A stretch of 64,000 nucleotides of DNA, taken from contig CANMVS010000022.1 in NCBI GenBank assembly GCA_947501445.1, positions 1 through 64,000 on the forward strand, given 5' to 3'. Below the pieces are notes generated by a model. It did no database searches and had not been told where the DNA came from. It saw nothing but the letters and a program-made list of their open reading frames with translations. The DNA comes from an uncultured Rhizobiaceae group bacterium (GTDB lineage: Bacteria; Pseudomonadota; Alphaproteobacteria; Rhizobiales; Rhizobiaceae). The stretch's first letter is position 1; the number at the start of each line of letters is the position of its first letter. The translations under genes were made by a program, and so were the position numbers. Shown here one piece after another: positions 29,189-38,617 of this stretch.

Positions 29189-29197
29189 AAAGGGCAG

Positions 29198-32182
29198 ATG
29201 GCAAGACAAGACGCCAACGAAACCTTCCAGGCAACTTCTTTTCTTTACGGTAGCAACGCATCTTATATTGAAGATCTATATGCCCGCTATGAGGACGATC
29301 CGTCTTCGGTGCCGGGTGAATGGCAGAGCTTCTTTGGTGCGCTACAGGAAGACCCCGACGCTGTTAAAAAGGCAGCCAAAGGGGCTTCGTGGAAACGCGA
29401 CAGTTGGCCTATCGCAGAAAATGGCGAATTGATATCAGCGCTGGATGGCGACTGGGGCAGCGTTGAAAAACATATTGAATCGAAACTGAAAGCAAAAAGC
29501 TCCAATGGTGCCGCTGTCATCTCGGATGACGAGGTTCAGCAGGCAACACGCGATTCAGTGCGGGCAATCATGATGATCCGTGCCTTTCGCATGCGTGGGC
29601 ATCTGCATGCACAGCTCGATCCGCTTGGCATTGCCGAGAATATGGAAGACTACAACGAGCTCTCACCGGAAAACTACGGCTTTTCGCCAGCAGATTTTGA
29701 TCGAAGAATTTTCCTCGACAATGTTCTGGGGCTTGAATATGCCACGATTTCAGAGATGCTCGATATCCTCAAACGCACCTATTGCTCAACCATTGGTGTG
29801 GAGTTCATGCATATTTCCAATCCGGAGGAAAAATCATGGATACAGCAGCGTATCGAGGGACCGGACAAGGGTGTGGAATTCACCCCGCGCGGTAAAATCG
29901 CCATTCTTCAAAAACTCATAGAGTCCGAAGGGTTTGAGCAGTTTATCGACGTCAAATACAAAGGCACCAAAAGGTTTGGACTTGATGGTGGCGAGTCCCT
30001 GATCCCGGCGCTGGAGCAGATCATCAAGCGCGGCGGCCAGATGGGCCTGAAGGAAATTGTCCTCGGCATGTCTCACCGTGGCCGATTGAACGTTCTCAGC
30101 CAGGTGATGGGCAAATCACATCGTGCCATCTTCAATGAATTCAAAGGTGGCTCCCATACACCGGATGATGTTGAAGGCTCTGGAGATGTGAAATATCATC
30201 TGGGTACTTCATCGGATCGCGAATTTGACGGCAACAATGTGCATCTGTCACTGACTGCCAATCCGTCACATCTGGAAATTGTCAATCCGGTTGTGATGGG
30301 CAAGGCAAGAGCAAAGCAGGATCTTCTTGCCGGCAGCATGAGGGGCGAGATTGTCCCCCTGACCGAACGGGTGAAGGTGTTGCCGCTGCTTTTGCATGGT
30401 GATGCGGCATTTGCCGGCCAGGGAGTTGTGGCGGAGTGTCTGGGCCTGTCCGGCCTGCGCGGACATCGCGTCGCTGGCACTGTGCATGTGATTGTCAACA
30501 ATCAGATTGGTTTTACAACCAACCCACGTTTTTCCAGATCCTCGCCCTACCCCTCCGATGTGGCAAAAATGATTGAAGCCCCGATCTTCCATGTCAATGG
30601 GGATGATCCGGAAGCTGTCGTTTATGCGGCAAAAGTGGCAACAGAATTTCGCATGAAGTTCCACAAGCCGGTTGTCATTGACATGTTCTGCTATCGTCGC
30701 TTTGGCCACAATGAGGGCGATGAGCCTGCGTTCACCCAGCCGATCATGTACAAGAAAATACGCGCCCACGAAACAACCGTGCAGCTATACGGGCGCAAAC
30801 TGATCGAAGAAGGCCTGTTAAATCAGGGTGAAGTCGAAAAGATGCGGGCGGACTGGCGCGCCTACCTTGAGCAGGAATTTGAAGCCGGAAACTCCTATAA
30901 ACCCAACAAGGCCGATTGGCTTGATGGTGTCTGGTCCAGCATGCGTGTCGCTGACAATCAGGATGAGCAGCGCCGCGGCAAAACTGCTCTGACCGTCAAG
31001 AATCTCAAGGAGATCGGGCGCAAATTGTCCACGGTTCCGGAATCCTTTACGGCACACCGCACAATTCAGCGGTTCATGGACCATCGTGCCAAGATGATCG
31101 AGACCGGAGACGGTATTGATTGGGCAACGGCGGAAGCGCTGGCCTTTGGCTCGCTGGTTCTTGAAGGCAATGCGGTTCGTCTGTCGGGCCAGGATTGTGA
31201 ACGCGGAACATTTTCGCAGCGCCATTCGGTCCTCTACAGTCAGACGGATGAAGAACGCTATATCCCGCTCAATAATCTGGGCAAGGGACAGGCGCTTTAT
31301 GAAGTCATCAACTCGATGCTTTCCGAAGAAGCCGTTCTTGGTTTTGAATATGGATATTCATTGTCGGAGCCAAATGCACTGACCTTGTGGGAAGCGCAAT
31401 TTGGCGATTTTGCCAATGGGGCACAGGTTGTGTTCGACCAGTTTATCTCATCGGGTGAACGCAAGTGGTTGCGGATGTCCGGCCTCGTGTGCCTTTTGCC
31501 GCACGGGTATGAGGGGCAAGGTCCGGAGCACTCGTCAGCGCGTCTGGAGCGTTTCCTGCAATTATGCGCAGAGGACAATATGCAGGTTGCCTATTGTTCA
31601 ACCCCTTCAAATTACTTTCATATTCTGCGTCGGCAGATGAAGCGGAATTTCAGAAAGCCGCTGATATTGATGACACCGAAATCCCTGCTGCGTCACAAGC
31701 GGGCCGTTTCGCAATTGTCGGATATGGTCGGGGAGGCTTCCTTCCACCGGCTGTTGTGGGATGATGCCGAGGTTCTCAAAGGCCAGGCGATCAAGCTGCA
31801 AAAAGACAACAAGATCCGCCGCGTTGTGATGTGTACAGGCAAAGTCTACTATGACCTGTATGAGGAACGCGAAAAACGCGGTGTTGATGATGTCTACCTG
31901 CTGCGGCTCGAACAGCTCTATCCATTCCCGGCCAAGGCACTGATTAATGAACTGTCGCGTTTTCGCAATGCTGAAATGGTCTGGTGTCAGGAGGAGCCCA
32001 AAAATATGGGTGCCTGGGCCTTCATTGATCCCTATCTGGAATGGGTGCTGGCACATATCGATGCCAAGTATCAGCGAGTACGTTACACCGGTCGCCCGGC
32101 TGCCGCGTCTCCAGCCACAGGTATCATGGCAAAGCATAAAGCTCAGCTTGAAGCCTTTCTTGAAGATGCGCTGGGTGGTTAA
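29198..32182 (+). CDS. sucA: 2-oxoglutarate dehydrogenase E1 component
   Basis: About 994 residues. The thiamine-diphosphate E1 decarboxylates 2-oxoglutarate and succinylates the SucB lipoyl group. The start MARQDANETFQATSFLYGSN is followed by the E1-typical YIEDLYARYEDDPSSVP. Later come MSHRGRLNVL, VYAAKVATEFRMKF followed by VVIDMFCYRRFGHNEGDEP (TPP region) and FGYSLSEPN-like FEYGYSLSEPN. The frame is open back to 29063, but the family N-terminus begins at 29198. The nearest strong Shine-Dalgarno sequence (29169-29175) lies 22 nt upstream across a 14-nt hairpin, so folding would bring it to a normal distance. Confidence 0.97.
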   Translation: MARQDANETFQATSFLYGSNASYIEDLYARYEDDPSSVPGEWQSFFGALQEDPDAVKKAAKGASWKRDSWPIAENGELISALDGDWGSVEKHIESKLKAKSSNGAAVISDDEVQQATRDSVRAIMMIRAFRMRGHLHAQLDPLGIAENMEDYNELSPENYGFSPADFDRRIFLDNVLGLEYATISEMLDILKRTYCSTIGVEFMHISNPEEKSWIQQRIEGPDKGVEFTPRGKIAILQKLIESEGFEQFIDVKYKGTKRFGLDGGESLIPALEQIIKRGGQMGLKEIVLGMSHRGRLNVLSQVMGKSHRAIFNEFKGGSHTPDDVEGSGDVKYHLGTSSDREFDGNNVHLSLTANPSHLEIVNPVVMGKARAKQDLLAGSMRGEIVPLTERVKVLPLLLHGDAAFAGQGVVAECLGLSGLRGHRVAGTVHVIVNNQIGFTTNPRFSRSSPYPSDVAKMIEAPIFHVNGDDPEAVVYAAKVATEFRMKFHKPVVIDMFCYRRFGHNEGDEPAFTQPIMYKKIRAHETTVQLYGRKLIEEGLLNQGEVEKMRADWRAYLEQEFEAGNSYKPNKADWLDGVWSSMRVADNQDEQRRGKTALTVKNLKEIGRKLSTVPESFTAHRTIQRFMDHRAKMIETGDGIDWATAEALAFGSLVLEGNAVRLSGQDCERGTFSQRHSVLYSQTDEERYIPLNNLGKGQALYEVINSMLSEEAVLGFEYGYSLSEPNALTLWEAQFGDFANGAQVVFDQFISSGERKWLRMSGLVCLLPHGYEGQGPEHSSARLERFLQLCAEDNMQVAYCSTPSNYFHILRRQMKRNFRKPLILMTPKSLLRHKRAVSQLSDMVGEASFHRLLWDDAEVLKGQAIKLQKDNKIRRVVMCTGKVYYDLYEEREKRGVDDVYLLRLEQLYPFPAKALINELSRFRNAEMVWCQEEPKNMGAWAFIDPYLEWVLAHIDAKYQRVRYTGRPAAASPATGIMAKHKAQLEAFLEDALGG

Positions 32183-32227
32183 ATCAATTATGACAGCCAA
32201 TATTCTTACAATCGGAAACTGATTATC

Positions 32228-33439
32228 ATGGCCACAGAAATTCGTGTTCCTACCCTTGGCGAATCCGTAAGCGAAGCGACCATCGGCAGCTGGTATAAAA
32301 AAGTCGGAGACGCCATAGCGGTTGATGAGCCACTCGTGGAGCTGGAAACGGACAAGGTTACCATCGAGGTTCCGGCACCAAAGGCCGGTACCTTGTCGGA
32401 AATCATTGCCAAAGAGGGGGACACCGTTGGTGTTGATGCTCTTTTGGGGCAGATTGCAGAAGGTGCTGTCGATGGTGCTGCGGCTGCAAAACCTGCTGAA
32501 GCAGAACCTGCGCCTGCGGCAACGCCCGCAGCGGCCGCCTCAACCAGCACTGAAATGCCACCGGCACCTTCAGCTGCACGAATGATGAACGAAAATAACG
32601 TTTCAGCCGATCAGGTTTCAGGCAGCGGCAAACGTGGTCAGGTCCTCAAAGGGGATGTCATCGAGGCATTGGCAAAGGGGATCACAGCACCGGCTGCCGC
32701 GCCCGCATCGGTGCGTGCTCCTTCCAGCAGTGAAGATGAAGGCCGTGAAGAACGGGTTAAGATGACCCGTCTGCGCCAGACGATTGCACGCCGGTTGAAA
32801 GATGCGCAGAGCACTGCGGCGATGCTTACCACCTATAATGAGGTGGATATGAGCGCGGTGATGGATCTGCGCAAGAAATACAAGGAACTGTTTGAAAAGA
32901 AGCACGGTGTCAAACTGGGCTTCATGGGCTTTTTCACCAAGGCCGTATGCCATGCACTGAATGAGATTCCGAATGTAAATGCCGAGATTGATGGCACAGA
33001 CATCGTCTACAAGAATTTTTGCCACATCGGTGTTGCTGTTGGTACCGAAAAGGGCCTGGTTGTTCCGGTTGTTCGCGATGCTGACCAGCTGTCGATCGCC
33101 GGTGTCGAACAGGAGATCGGCCGCCTCGGCATGGCGGCCCGGGATGGAAAACTGGGCATGGCTGACATGCAGGGTGGCACATTCACCATCTCCAACGGCG
33201 GTGTATATGGATCTTTGATGTCATCGCCCATTCTCAATGCACCCCAGTCGGGTATACTGGGCATGCACAAGATACAGGAACGGCCAATTGCGCTGGGTGG
33301 TCAGGTGGTTATTCGGCCAATGATGTATCTTGCATTGTCCTATGACCACCGCATTGTCGACGGCAAGGAAGCTGTTACCTTTTTGGTGCGGGTCAAGGAA
33401 AGCCTGGAAGATCCCGAACGACTGGTCCTTGATCTGTAA
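32228..33439 (+). CDS. sucB: 2-oxoglutarate dehydrogenase E2, dihydrolipoyl succinyltransferase
   Basis: The 403-residue protein has an N-terminal lipoyl domain (1-77) with the lipoylated Lys in [14 protein letters not shown] and an Ala/Pro/Glu-rich linker. A peripheral-subunit-binding region follows ([20 protein letters not shown]), then the catalytic domain with [16 protein letters not shown] and the active-site [14 protein letters not shown]. It transfers succinyl groups to CoA and forms the complex core. It starts 45 bp after sucA. Confidence 0.98.
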   Translation: MATEIRVPTLGESVSEATIGSWYKKVGDAIAVDEPLVELETDKVTIEVPAPKAGTLSEIIAKEGDTVGVDALLGQIAEGAVDGAAAAKPAEAEPAPAATPAAAASTSTEMPPAPSAARMMNENNVSADQVSGSGKRGQVLKGDVIEALAKGITAPAAAPASVRAPSSSEDEGREERVKMTRLRQTIARRLKDAQSTAAMLTTYNEVDMSAVMDLRKKYKELFEKKHGVKLGFMGFFTKAVCHALNEIPNVNAEIDGTDIVYKNFCHIGVAVGTEKGLVVPVVRDADQLSIAGVEQEIGRLGMAARDGKLGMADMQGGTFTISNGGVYGSLMSSPILNAPQSGILGMHKIQERPIALGGQVVIRPMMYLALSYDHRIVDGKEAVTFLVRVKESLEDPERLVLDL

Positions 33440-33453
33440 AACAGGGCGATAAA

Positions 33454-33957
33454 ATGCGATGCACCCTTATTCGAGCTGTAACCGTGCTGGCAGTCTTCAT
33501 GATTGCTCATCCGGTTGTGGCCGAGGGCAAGGGTGCGCGATCCTGCCCGCAGGCATTGGCCGCCTATGGGGCACCGGATATGGCACTGTTGCTGGAGTTT
33601 TCAGGTGGTGCTGACCAGGGGTTCCAAATGATTTTTGACAATAGTGACTGGGTTCTCACCGGTCACATGTTTCCTGCGGAAAATGACGGCGGCTATGAAG
33701 CGGTACTGCTTGATAACTGCCCTGATGGTGATGTGATCGGCGCGGAACTGGATGCCTGCACAATCTGGCAGGGTGCCATTTATGCACGTGACGCGGGTGG
33801 CGCCAAAATATTGATACCCGAGCCCAGTGATGCGGCTGCCGGCATTCTTGTTCTGGAAGGACTGGCAGACGCGCTGGCCAAATCCAAACAGGTGCGCCAG
33901 CAGGGTTTGTCGCCGGGACCGTTTGAACAGTTAACGCTATTTGCCTGCCAGGAATAG
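33454..33957 (+). CDS. Exported protein of unknown function inside the suc operon
   Basis: The 167-residue protein is not recognised. A signal peptide is clear (basic start, VTVLAVFMIAHPVVAEG, cleavage near residue 24). The mature part has four cysteines: SCPQAL, NCPDG, DACTIW and the terminal FACQE. That suggests two disulphides in the periplasm. It lies 14 bp after sucB and 27 bp before lpd, so it must be cotranscribed with cytoplasmic TCA genes, which is odd for an exported protein. The acidic composition and lack of a lipobox argue against a lipoprotein. Confidence 0.7.
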   Translation: MRCTLIRAVTVLAVFMIAHPVVAEGKGARSCPQALAAYGAPDMALLLEFSGGADQGFQMIFDNSDWVLTGHMFPAENDGGYEAVLLDNCPDGDVIGAELDACTIWQGAIYARDAGGAKILIPEPSDAAAGILVLEGLADALAKSKQVRQQGLSPGPFEQLTLFACQE

Positions 33958-33984
33958 ACGGCGGCGAGAGAGAAGGAAAATCTG

Positions 33985-35409
33985 ATGGCTGAACGTTATG
34001 ATATCATCGTCATCGGGACTGGTCCTGGTGGCTATGTTTGCGCGATCAAGGCAGCGCAACTGGGACTCAAGACTGCAGTGGTTGAGAAGAACAGCACACT
34101 TGGTGGTACCTGTTTGAATATTGGATGTATCCCGTCGAAAGCACTGCTGCACGCGTCCGAGATGTTCGCCGAAGCCGAACACGCCCTGCCAACTCTGGGC
34201 GTTGACGTTGGAAAGCCGAAGCTGAATCTTGAAAAAATGATGGCTCACAAGGATGCAACCGTTAAGTCCAATGTCGATGGCGTCGCATTCCTGATGAAGA
34301 AGAACAAGATTGATGTCTTTACCGGTACAGGCAAGGTTCTGGGTGAGGGCCATGTTGCAATCATCGACGACAAGGGGGACACCGTTGAGGTGCAAACCAC
34401 CAATATCGTTATTGCAACGGGTTCCGATGTGGCCGATATTCCCGGCGTTGATCTGACCATCGATGAAAAAGTAGTCGTATCGTCCACAGGGGCTTTGGAG
34501 CTGTCGTCGGTTCCAAAGCATCTTGTTGTGGTTGGCGGCGGTGTCATCGGCCTGGAACTGGGTTCGGTCTGGGCCAGGCTGGGGTCAAAAGTGACCGTTG
34601 TCGAGTATCTGGATACGATATTGGGTCCAATGGATGGTGATGTTTCCAAGCAATTCCAGCGGATGCTGACCAAACAGGGACTAACCTTCAAGCTTGGTGC
34701 CAAAGTGACTGGCGTTGAAGCGACGGGCAAGGGTGTTGCCAAGGGCGCGAAAGTAACCTATGAGCCGGTTAAAGGCGGCGATGCCGCGACAATCGATGCA
34801 GATGTTGTTCTGGTCGCAACAGGCCGCAAGCCATTTACCAATGGGCTGGGCCTTGAAAAAGCAGGCGTTGTACTTGACGAACACGGCCGTGTGAAAATTG
34901 ACGAGCACTTCCATACGAGCATCCCGGGCGTCTATGCAATTGGTGACGTGGTCGCCGGTCCCATGCTTGCTCACAAGGCAGAAGATGAGGGTGTAGCTGT
35001 TGCGGAAATCATCGCCGGTCAGGCAGGACACGTCAATTATGGCGTCATTCCAGGTGTGGTTTATACGCAGCCCGAAATTGCCTCGGTCGGTAAGACCGAA
35101 GAGGAACTGAAAGCTGAAGGCGTTGCCTACAAGGTTGGGAAATTCCCGTTCTCGGCCAATGGTCGCGCCCGGGCCATGTTGCAGCCCAACGGATTTGCCA
35201 AAGTTCTTGCGGACAAGACCACGGACAAGGTTCTGGGTGTTCATATTGTCGGTTTTGGTGCCGGTGAGATGATCCATGAGGCCGCTGTGCTGATGGAATT
35301 TGGCGGTAGTGCAGAAGATCTTGGACGCACATGTCACGCCCACCCAACCATGTCAGAGGCCGTCAAGGAAGCAGCGCTTGGTGCCTTCTTAAAGCCCATT
35401 CATTTATAG
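33985..35409 (+). CDS. lpdA: Dihydrolipoyl dehydrogenase (E3)
   Basis: The 474-residue flavoenzyme reoxidises the dihydrolipoyl groups of 2-oxoacid dehydrogenase complexes. The FAD-binding GTGPGG is at 11-16 and the redox disulphide Cys43/Cys48 lies in [16 protein letters not shown]. The NAD fold [41 protein letters not shown] and the C-terminal catalytic [17 protein letters not shown] complete the family pattern. It is the last gene of the mdh-suc operon and is followed by a strong bidirectional hairpin. Confidence 0.97.
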   Translation: MAERYDIIVIGTGPGGYVCAIKAAQLGLKTAVVEKNSTLGGTCLNIGCIPSKALLHASEMFAEAEHALPTLGVDVGKPKLNLEKMMAHKDATVKSNVDGVAFLMKKNKIDVFTGTGKVLGEGHVAIIDDKGDTVEVQTTNIVIATGSDVADIPGVDLTIDEKVVVSSTGALELSSVPKHLVVVGGGVIGLELGSVWARLGSKVTVVEYLDTILGPMDGDVSKQFQRMLTKQGLTFKLGAKVTGVEATGKGVAKGAKVTYEPVKGGDAATIDADVVLVATGRKPFTNGLGLEKAGVVLDEHGRVKIDEHFHTSIPGVYAIGDVVAGPMLAHKAEDEGVAVAEIIAGQAGHVNYGVIPGVVYTQPEIASVGKTEEELKAEGVAYKVGKFPFSANGRARAMLQPNGFAKVLADKTTDKVLGVHIVGFGAGEMIHEAAVLMEFGGSAEDLGRTCHAHPTMSEAVKEAALGAFLKPIHL

Positions 35410-35427
35410 AGCATACGGATTTGATCG

Positions 35428-35460
35428 AACCACGATCGCGGCCGACCCGATCGTGGTTAT
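35428..35460. terminator. Bidirectional terminator hairpin between lpd and the lamB-like gene
   Basis: AACCACGATCG (35428-35438) pairs perfectly with CGATCGTGGTT (35448-35458). It sits between the convergent lpd and lamB-like stops, 18 bp from the former and 11 bp from the latter. T-runs are short on both sides, so it may work as a shared stem rather than a strong intrinsic terminator. Confidence 0.65.
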
Positions 35461-35471
35461 CTCTGCCTGGG

Positions 35472-36743
35472 CTACCACCAGTATTCAACCTGTAGTCCGG
35501 TCGTCCAGCCGTGCGTTGCGTCTGCATAATAGGGTGCACCGATATCTCCCTTGAAGCTATTGCTCCAGTCGGCCCGGGTGACAAAAGCCCGAAGGACAGG
35601 TCTGGAGAAAAAGCTCTTCTGCGGTGCCCATTCAACTGCAAGGGTTTGCTTTAACAAATAGCCATTGGTCTGGTCGGTTCTGTCCCTGATATAGTCCAAA
35701 CCGATCTCACCGGTCAGGCGCCAATTGTCGTCAATGAACCAGGTTGGTCTGATGCCGGCACTGACCCAAACCTGACTGTTGGTGTCAAAATCCTGCGAAT
35801 TGCGAACCTCAAGCAGCACCAGACTCAAGAATGCCCAACGGTTGGTCTCATGGAGGTGTGTATTCAAGATTCTGAACGTTTGAGCGTCTTCCAGTGCTTG
35901 AACAGAATCAACGGTAACCAGTTCTTCAGCAACCCAATCGGCTTCAAATGGATAGGCAAAGGCTGATCGCGCGGTGCCGGCCCCATATTGCACCACCATG
36001 GTGTTGGTGCCGCCAAAGAAATTTTCCTGTTTGTGGCGCAGGGCAAGAGACCAACCGTCAGCCGAATGTATGTCGGTGGTTGTCGAACTGTTGCCAAAGA
36101 TGCGGGACACACGCAAATCAATGGCCAAAGTTCCATCGCGGTTGGTTTTGATATCACGCACACCAATATCGTGATTATCCTGACGGACCCTGCCTGCTGT
36201 GGCGTTCTGGTTGAGCTCCTCGGAGAAAAAGGCATAGTGAAGTTTTGCCGGACCGGCGGGGATGTCATATATTCCCAGACCATCGCCGGCGATATTCATG
36301 TAGTTATAGTCAATGATATGGACGTCCTGCTGAAAAGTTTCTCTTCGTCCAAACCAGACTTTTGCAGAGGTGTTGGCAATATTGCCTATTTCCACATAGT
36401 TCGTATTCGCCTCGGCCGGATCGATCTGATGGCCATAATCGCCATCAAAGGACGTTTGGTATTCGTATTTCAGATAGTCGACAAACCGGTTTTCCGGCAG
36501 CGCAAACTTCAAATACCCGCCGATAGATGCATAATTTTCGCATTCATTTCCCAGGCGATACTTGAAAGAAGCACCCGGTGCATGGAAACAGGTTTGGGTG
36601 TGCCCGGCGCCGGATGTCCCAACACCGGTACGCAGATACCCATTGAAGCCAATTTCATGTCCGTCCTTACTCCACAGGTTGGCCGCAGCGCCCGGTTGTG
36701 AAAGCAAGGTGAGGCAGACCAGAAGCCGCCGCGATATCGTCAC
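35472..36743 (-). CDS. LamB-type carbohydrate porin
   Basis: The 423-residue exported outer-membrane beta-barrel resembles enterobacterial maltoporin along its length: FNGYLRTGVGTSGAG, the CFHAPGASFKYRLGNECENY region with the paired cysteines of LamB loop 1, VWFGRRETFQQDVHIIDYNY, IRPTWFIDDNWRLTGEIGLD, SRPVLRAFVT and a C-terminus ending in aromatic EYWW. It would let linear maltodextrins cross the outer membrane. It starts at GTG and overlaps the GH13 stop by 4 bp (GTGA). LamB is typical of gammaproteobacteria and unexpected here. Confidence 0.85.
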   Translation of the reverse strand: MTISRRLLVCLTLLSQPGAAANLWSKDGHEIGFNGYLRTGVGTSGAGHTQTCFHAPGASFKYRLGNECENYASIGGYLKFALPENRFVDYLKYEYQTSFDGDYGHQIDPAEANTNYVEIGNIANTSAKVWFGRRETFQQDVHIIDYNYMNIAGDGLGIYDIPAGPAKLHYAFFSEELNQNATAGRVRQDNHDIGVRDIKTNRDGTLAIDLRVSRIFGNSSTTTDIHSADGWSLALRHKQENFFGGTNTMVVQYGAGTARSAFAYPFEADWVAEELVTVDSVQALEDAQTFRILNTHLHETNRWAFLSLVLLEVRNSQDFDTNSQVWVSAGIRPTWFIDDNWRLTGEIGLDYIRDRTDQTNGYLLKQTLAVEWAPQKSFFSRPVLRAFVTRADWSNSFKGDIGAPYYADATHGWTTGLQVEYWW

Positions 36744-38617
36744 TGCGACTTCCCGTGCCCAATGTTCGCAGTTTGTGAATTGATGATTATTGATTCACCA
36801 GCGGTCACATTGAGCCAGAGAAGTCGCCCGTCTTTGATTTGTATGGTTTTGGCGCTGTGTAGCCCGTTGTAAATCCCGTCCGCCAGATTGACGTCAAACT
36901 CAAGTCGATCCCTGGCCCTTGTACTGTAGAGAAAAATAATTGTATTACCGCTTGCGGCTTCATTCCTGCTGCGTTGAATGGCCATATAGGAACTCTTGTC
37001 AAACAGGTTGTTTACATTGGTGGCTGAATGGAATTTTATGCTTCCGTCTTTAAGAAAGTAATTTTCCTTTCGCATGTGAACGAGTGATCGTGTCAGTTTG
37101 AACAGGTTTGCGGAAGCGGGGTCATCAAGGTTATCCCAGGCCATATTGAGACGTGACCAGGCGGGATCGTTCTTGTCGTGTCGAAGCCAGTGTTTATCTG
37201 TCGCCTGGTAAGCCAGCCCGATTTCATCTCCATAGAGCAGATTTGGAACACCGGGTGCCACAAACAGAAGTTTCAAAGCAGCTTCATAGCCACCAGGGCT
37301 GGCGTTGTTCATGGACAACATTCTGGGAATGTCATGATTGTTTATGAAATTGACCAGCCTGTTGCTGCGAGATTTGAGCGTGTTATGCGGCGAGTTGGAA
37401 TCCAGAATGTGGCCAATGACATAGGGCGTGCCCAGATTATCCATTCTCCCGGTGAAATATTCGCGCACGGCTGTTGCAAAGGAGAAATTGAACATGGTGG
37501 TATAGGACATTCCATCCAACCATTGTGTTGATGGTGGAGTCTCGCCTGGAGCCAGCCCGTTTTCGAATATGCCACCATTGAAATATTCGCCAATCAGAAT
37601 GATTCCGGGATATTCGTTTTCCAGCTGCTCCTCCAGATCAGCCAGGTATTCCGGATAGATGGTTTTGACCGCATCGAAGCGGAACCCATCAATCCCAAAG
37701 GACATCCATTTTCGTAACGCTTCAATCAGGTAGGCCTTCACTTGCGGATTTCTTTGATCCAGATCCGCCAGGTTTCCATTAATGTAACCACTGTAGATGG
37801 TCGCGGGATTGTCCCACTCAACCCAACCTTCGGGTCGATGGAACCAGCCTTCTCCGGTAAAGGTTTCGCGACAGGACTTGCCGTTTTCGAGGCTGCAGGG
37901 TCTGCTGACAAATTGTCCGTCTTTGAACAGAACACCCATTTCAAGATAGTTGGTATCATCAAGAACAGTTGTCTCAATGGGCGCCGGACTGGTGTGATTG
38001 AGGGCAACATCAAGTACAATTTTGAGTGGCGGGTCATAGGTTCGGGCTTTTTGCATGAGCCCTTTCAGCAGGACCCCATGTGTCAGCACGTCGTCCAGGG
38101 TTTCACCGGGCTTGGGCGGATTGACGAAATGTTCTTCCAGGCGCATGAAGTCCTTGGTCCAGTAGCCGTGGTAGGCCGTTCCTCCGTGGCCATAGTGAAA
38201 GCCATTTACATTTTCGAAAATGGGCGACAGAAGAATCACCGTTACACCGAGCTCATGCAGATAGTCCATTTTTTCGATAACGCCCTCGAGGTCGCCCCCC
38301 CAATAGGCATTTATGCTGACGCCCGCTTTATCGCTCGATGTGTTTTTGTAGTGCATTTTGTACAGCCAGTATTTGTTGCTGCGGTCGTAGGCTGTATCAC
38401 TTGGAAAGGCGAATCGCGGGACATCATTGTCCTTGTTGCCGCTCCAGAAGCGATCAATAACAATGGAATAAATTATGTCATTGCCCAATCCACTGGAGGC
38501 CCGGGATGGATCGGTACAGGTGACCGCTATACACACAACATAAAAATACAGACCGCCGCGGCTGAAGACCTTCAGGATGTTCGACCAATGTTGCGCGGTA
38601 AAAAATGTCCGGATCAT
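36740..38617 (-). CDS. Exported GH13 alpha-amylase family enzyme
   Basis: The 625-residue protein has a hydrophobic export signal near 22-35 followed by a GH13 catalytic barrel. The four conserved regions are intact: DVALNH at 203-208, GFRFDAVKT at 311-319 with nucleophile Asp315, GEYF with acid/base Glu344, and NNHD ending at Asp429. An all-beta C-terminal domain follows. It should act on alpha-1,4-glucans outside the cytoplasm. The WGGDLEGVIEKMDYL and GFHYGHGGTAYHGYW segments resemble cyclodextrin glucanotransferase/maltogenic enzymes, so transglycosylation is possible. It overlaps its neighbours by ATGA (upstream gene) and GTGA (downstream gene). Confidence 0.9.
   Translation of the reverse strand: MIRTFFTAQHWSNILKVFSRGGLYFYVVCIAVTCTDPSRASSGLGNDIIYSIVIDRFWSGNKDNDVPRFAFPSDTAYDRSNKYWLYKMHYKNTSSDKAGVSINAYWGGDLEGVIEKMDYLHELGVTVILLSPIFENVNGFHYGHGGTAYHGYWTKDFMRLEEHFVNPPKPGETLDDVLTHGVLLKGLMQKARTYDPPLKIVLDVALNHTSPAPIETTVLDDTNYLEMGVLFKDGQFVSRPCSLENGKSCRETFTGEGWFHRPEGWVEWDNPATIYSGYINGNLADLDQRNPQVKAYLIEALRKWMSFGIDGFRFDAVKTIYPEYLADLEEQLENEYPGIILIGEYFNGGIFENGLAPGETPPSTQWLDGMSYTTMFNFSFATAVREYFTGRMDNLGTPYVIGHILDSNSPHNTLKSRSNRLVNFINNHDIPRMLSMNNASPGGYEAALKLLFVAPGVPNLLYGDEIGLAYQATDKHWLRHDKNDPAWSRLNMAWDNLDDPASANLFKLTRSLVHMRKENYFLKDGSIKFHSATNVNNLFDKSSYMAIQRSRNEAASGNTIIFLYSTRARDRLEFDVNLADGIYNGLHSAKTIQIKDGRLLWLNVTAGESIIINSQTANIGHGKSQ

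Noticed and set aside
28014-29197. Longer SucA starting at 29063
   Set aside because: The frame is open from 29063, but the added 45 residues overlap the hairpin-rich leader and are unlike the SucA family N-terminus, which begins at 29198.
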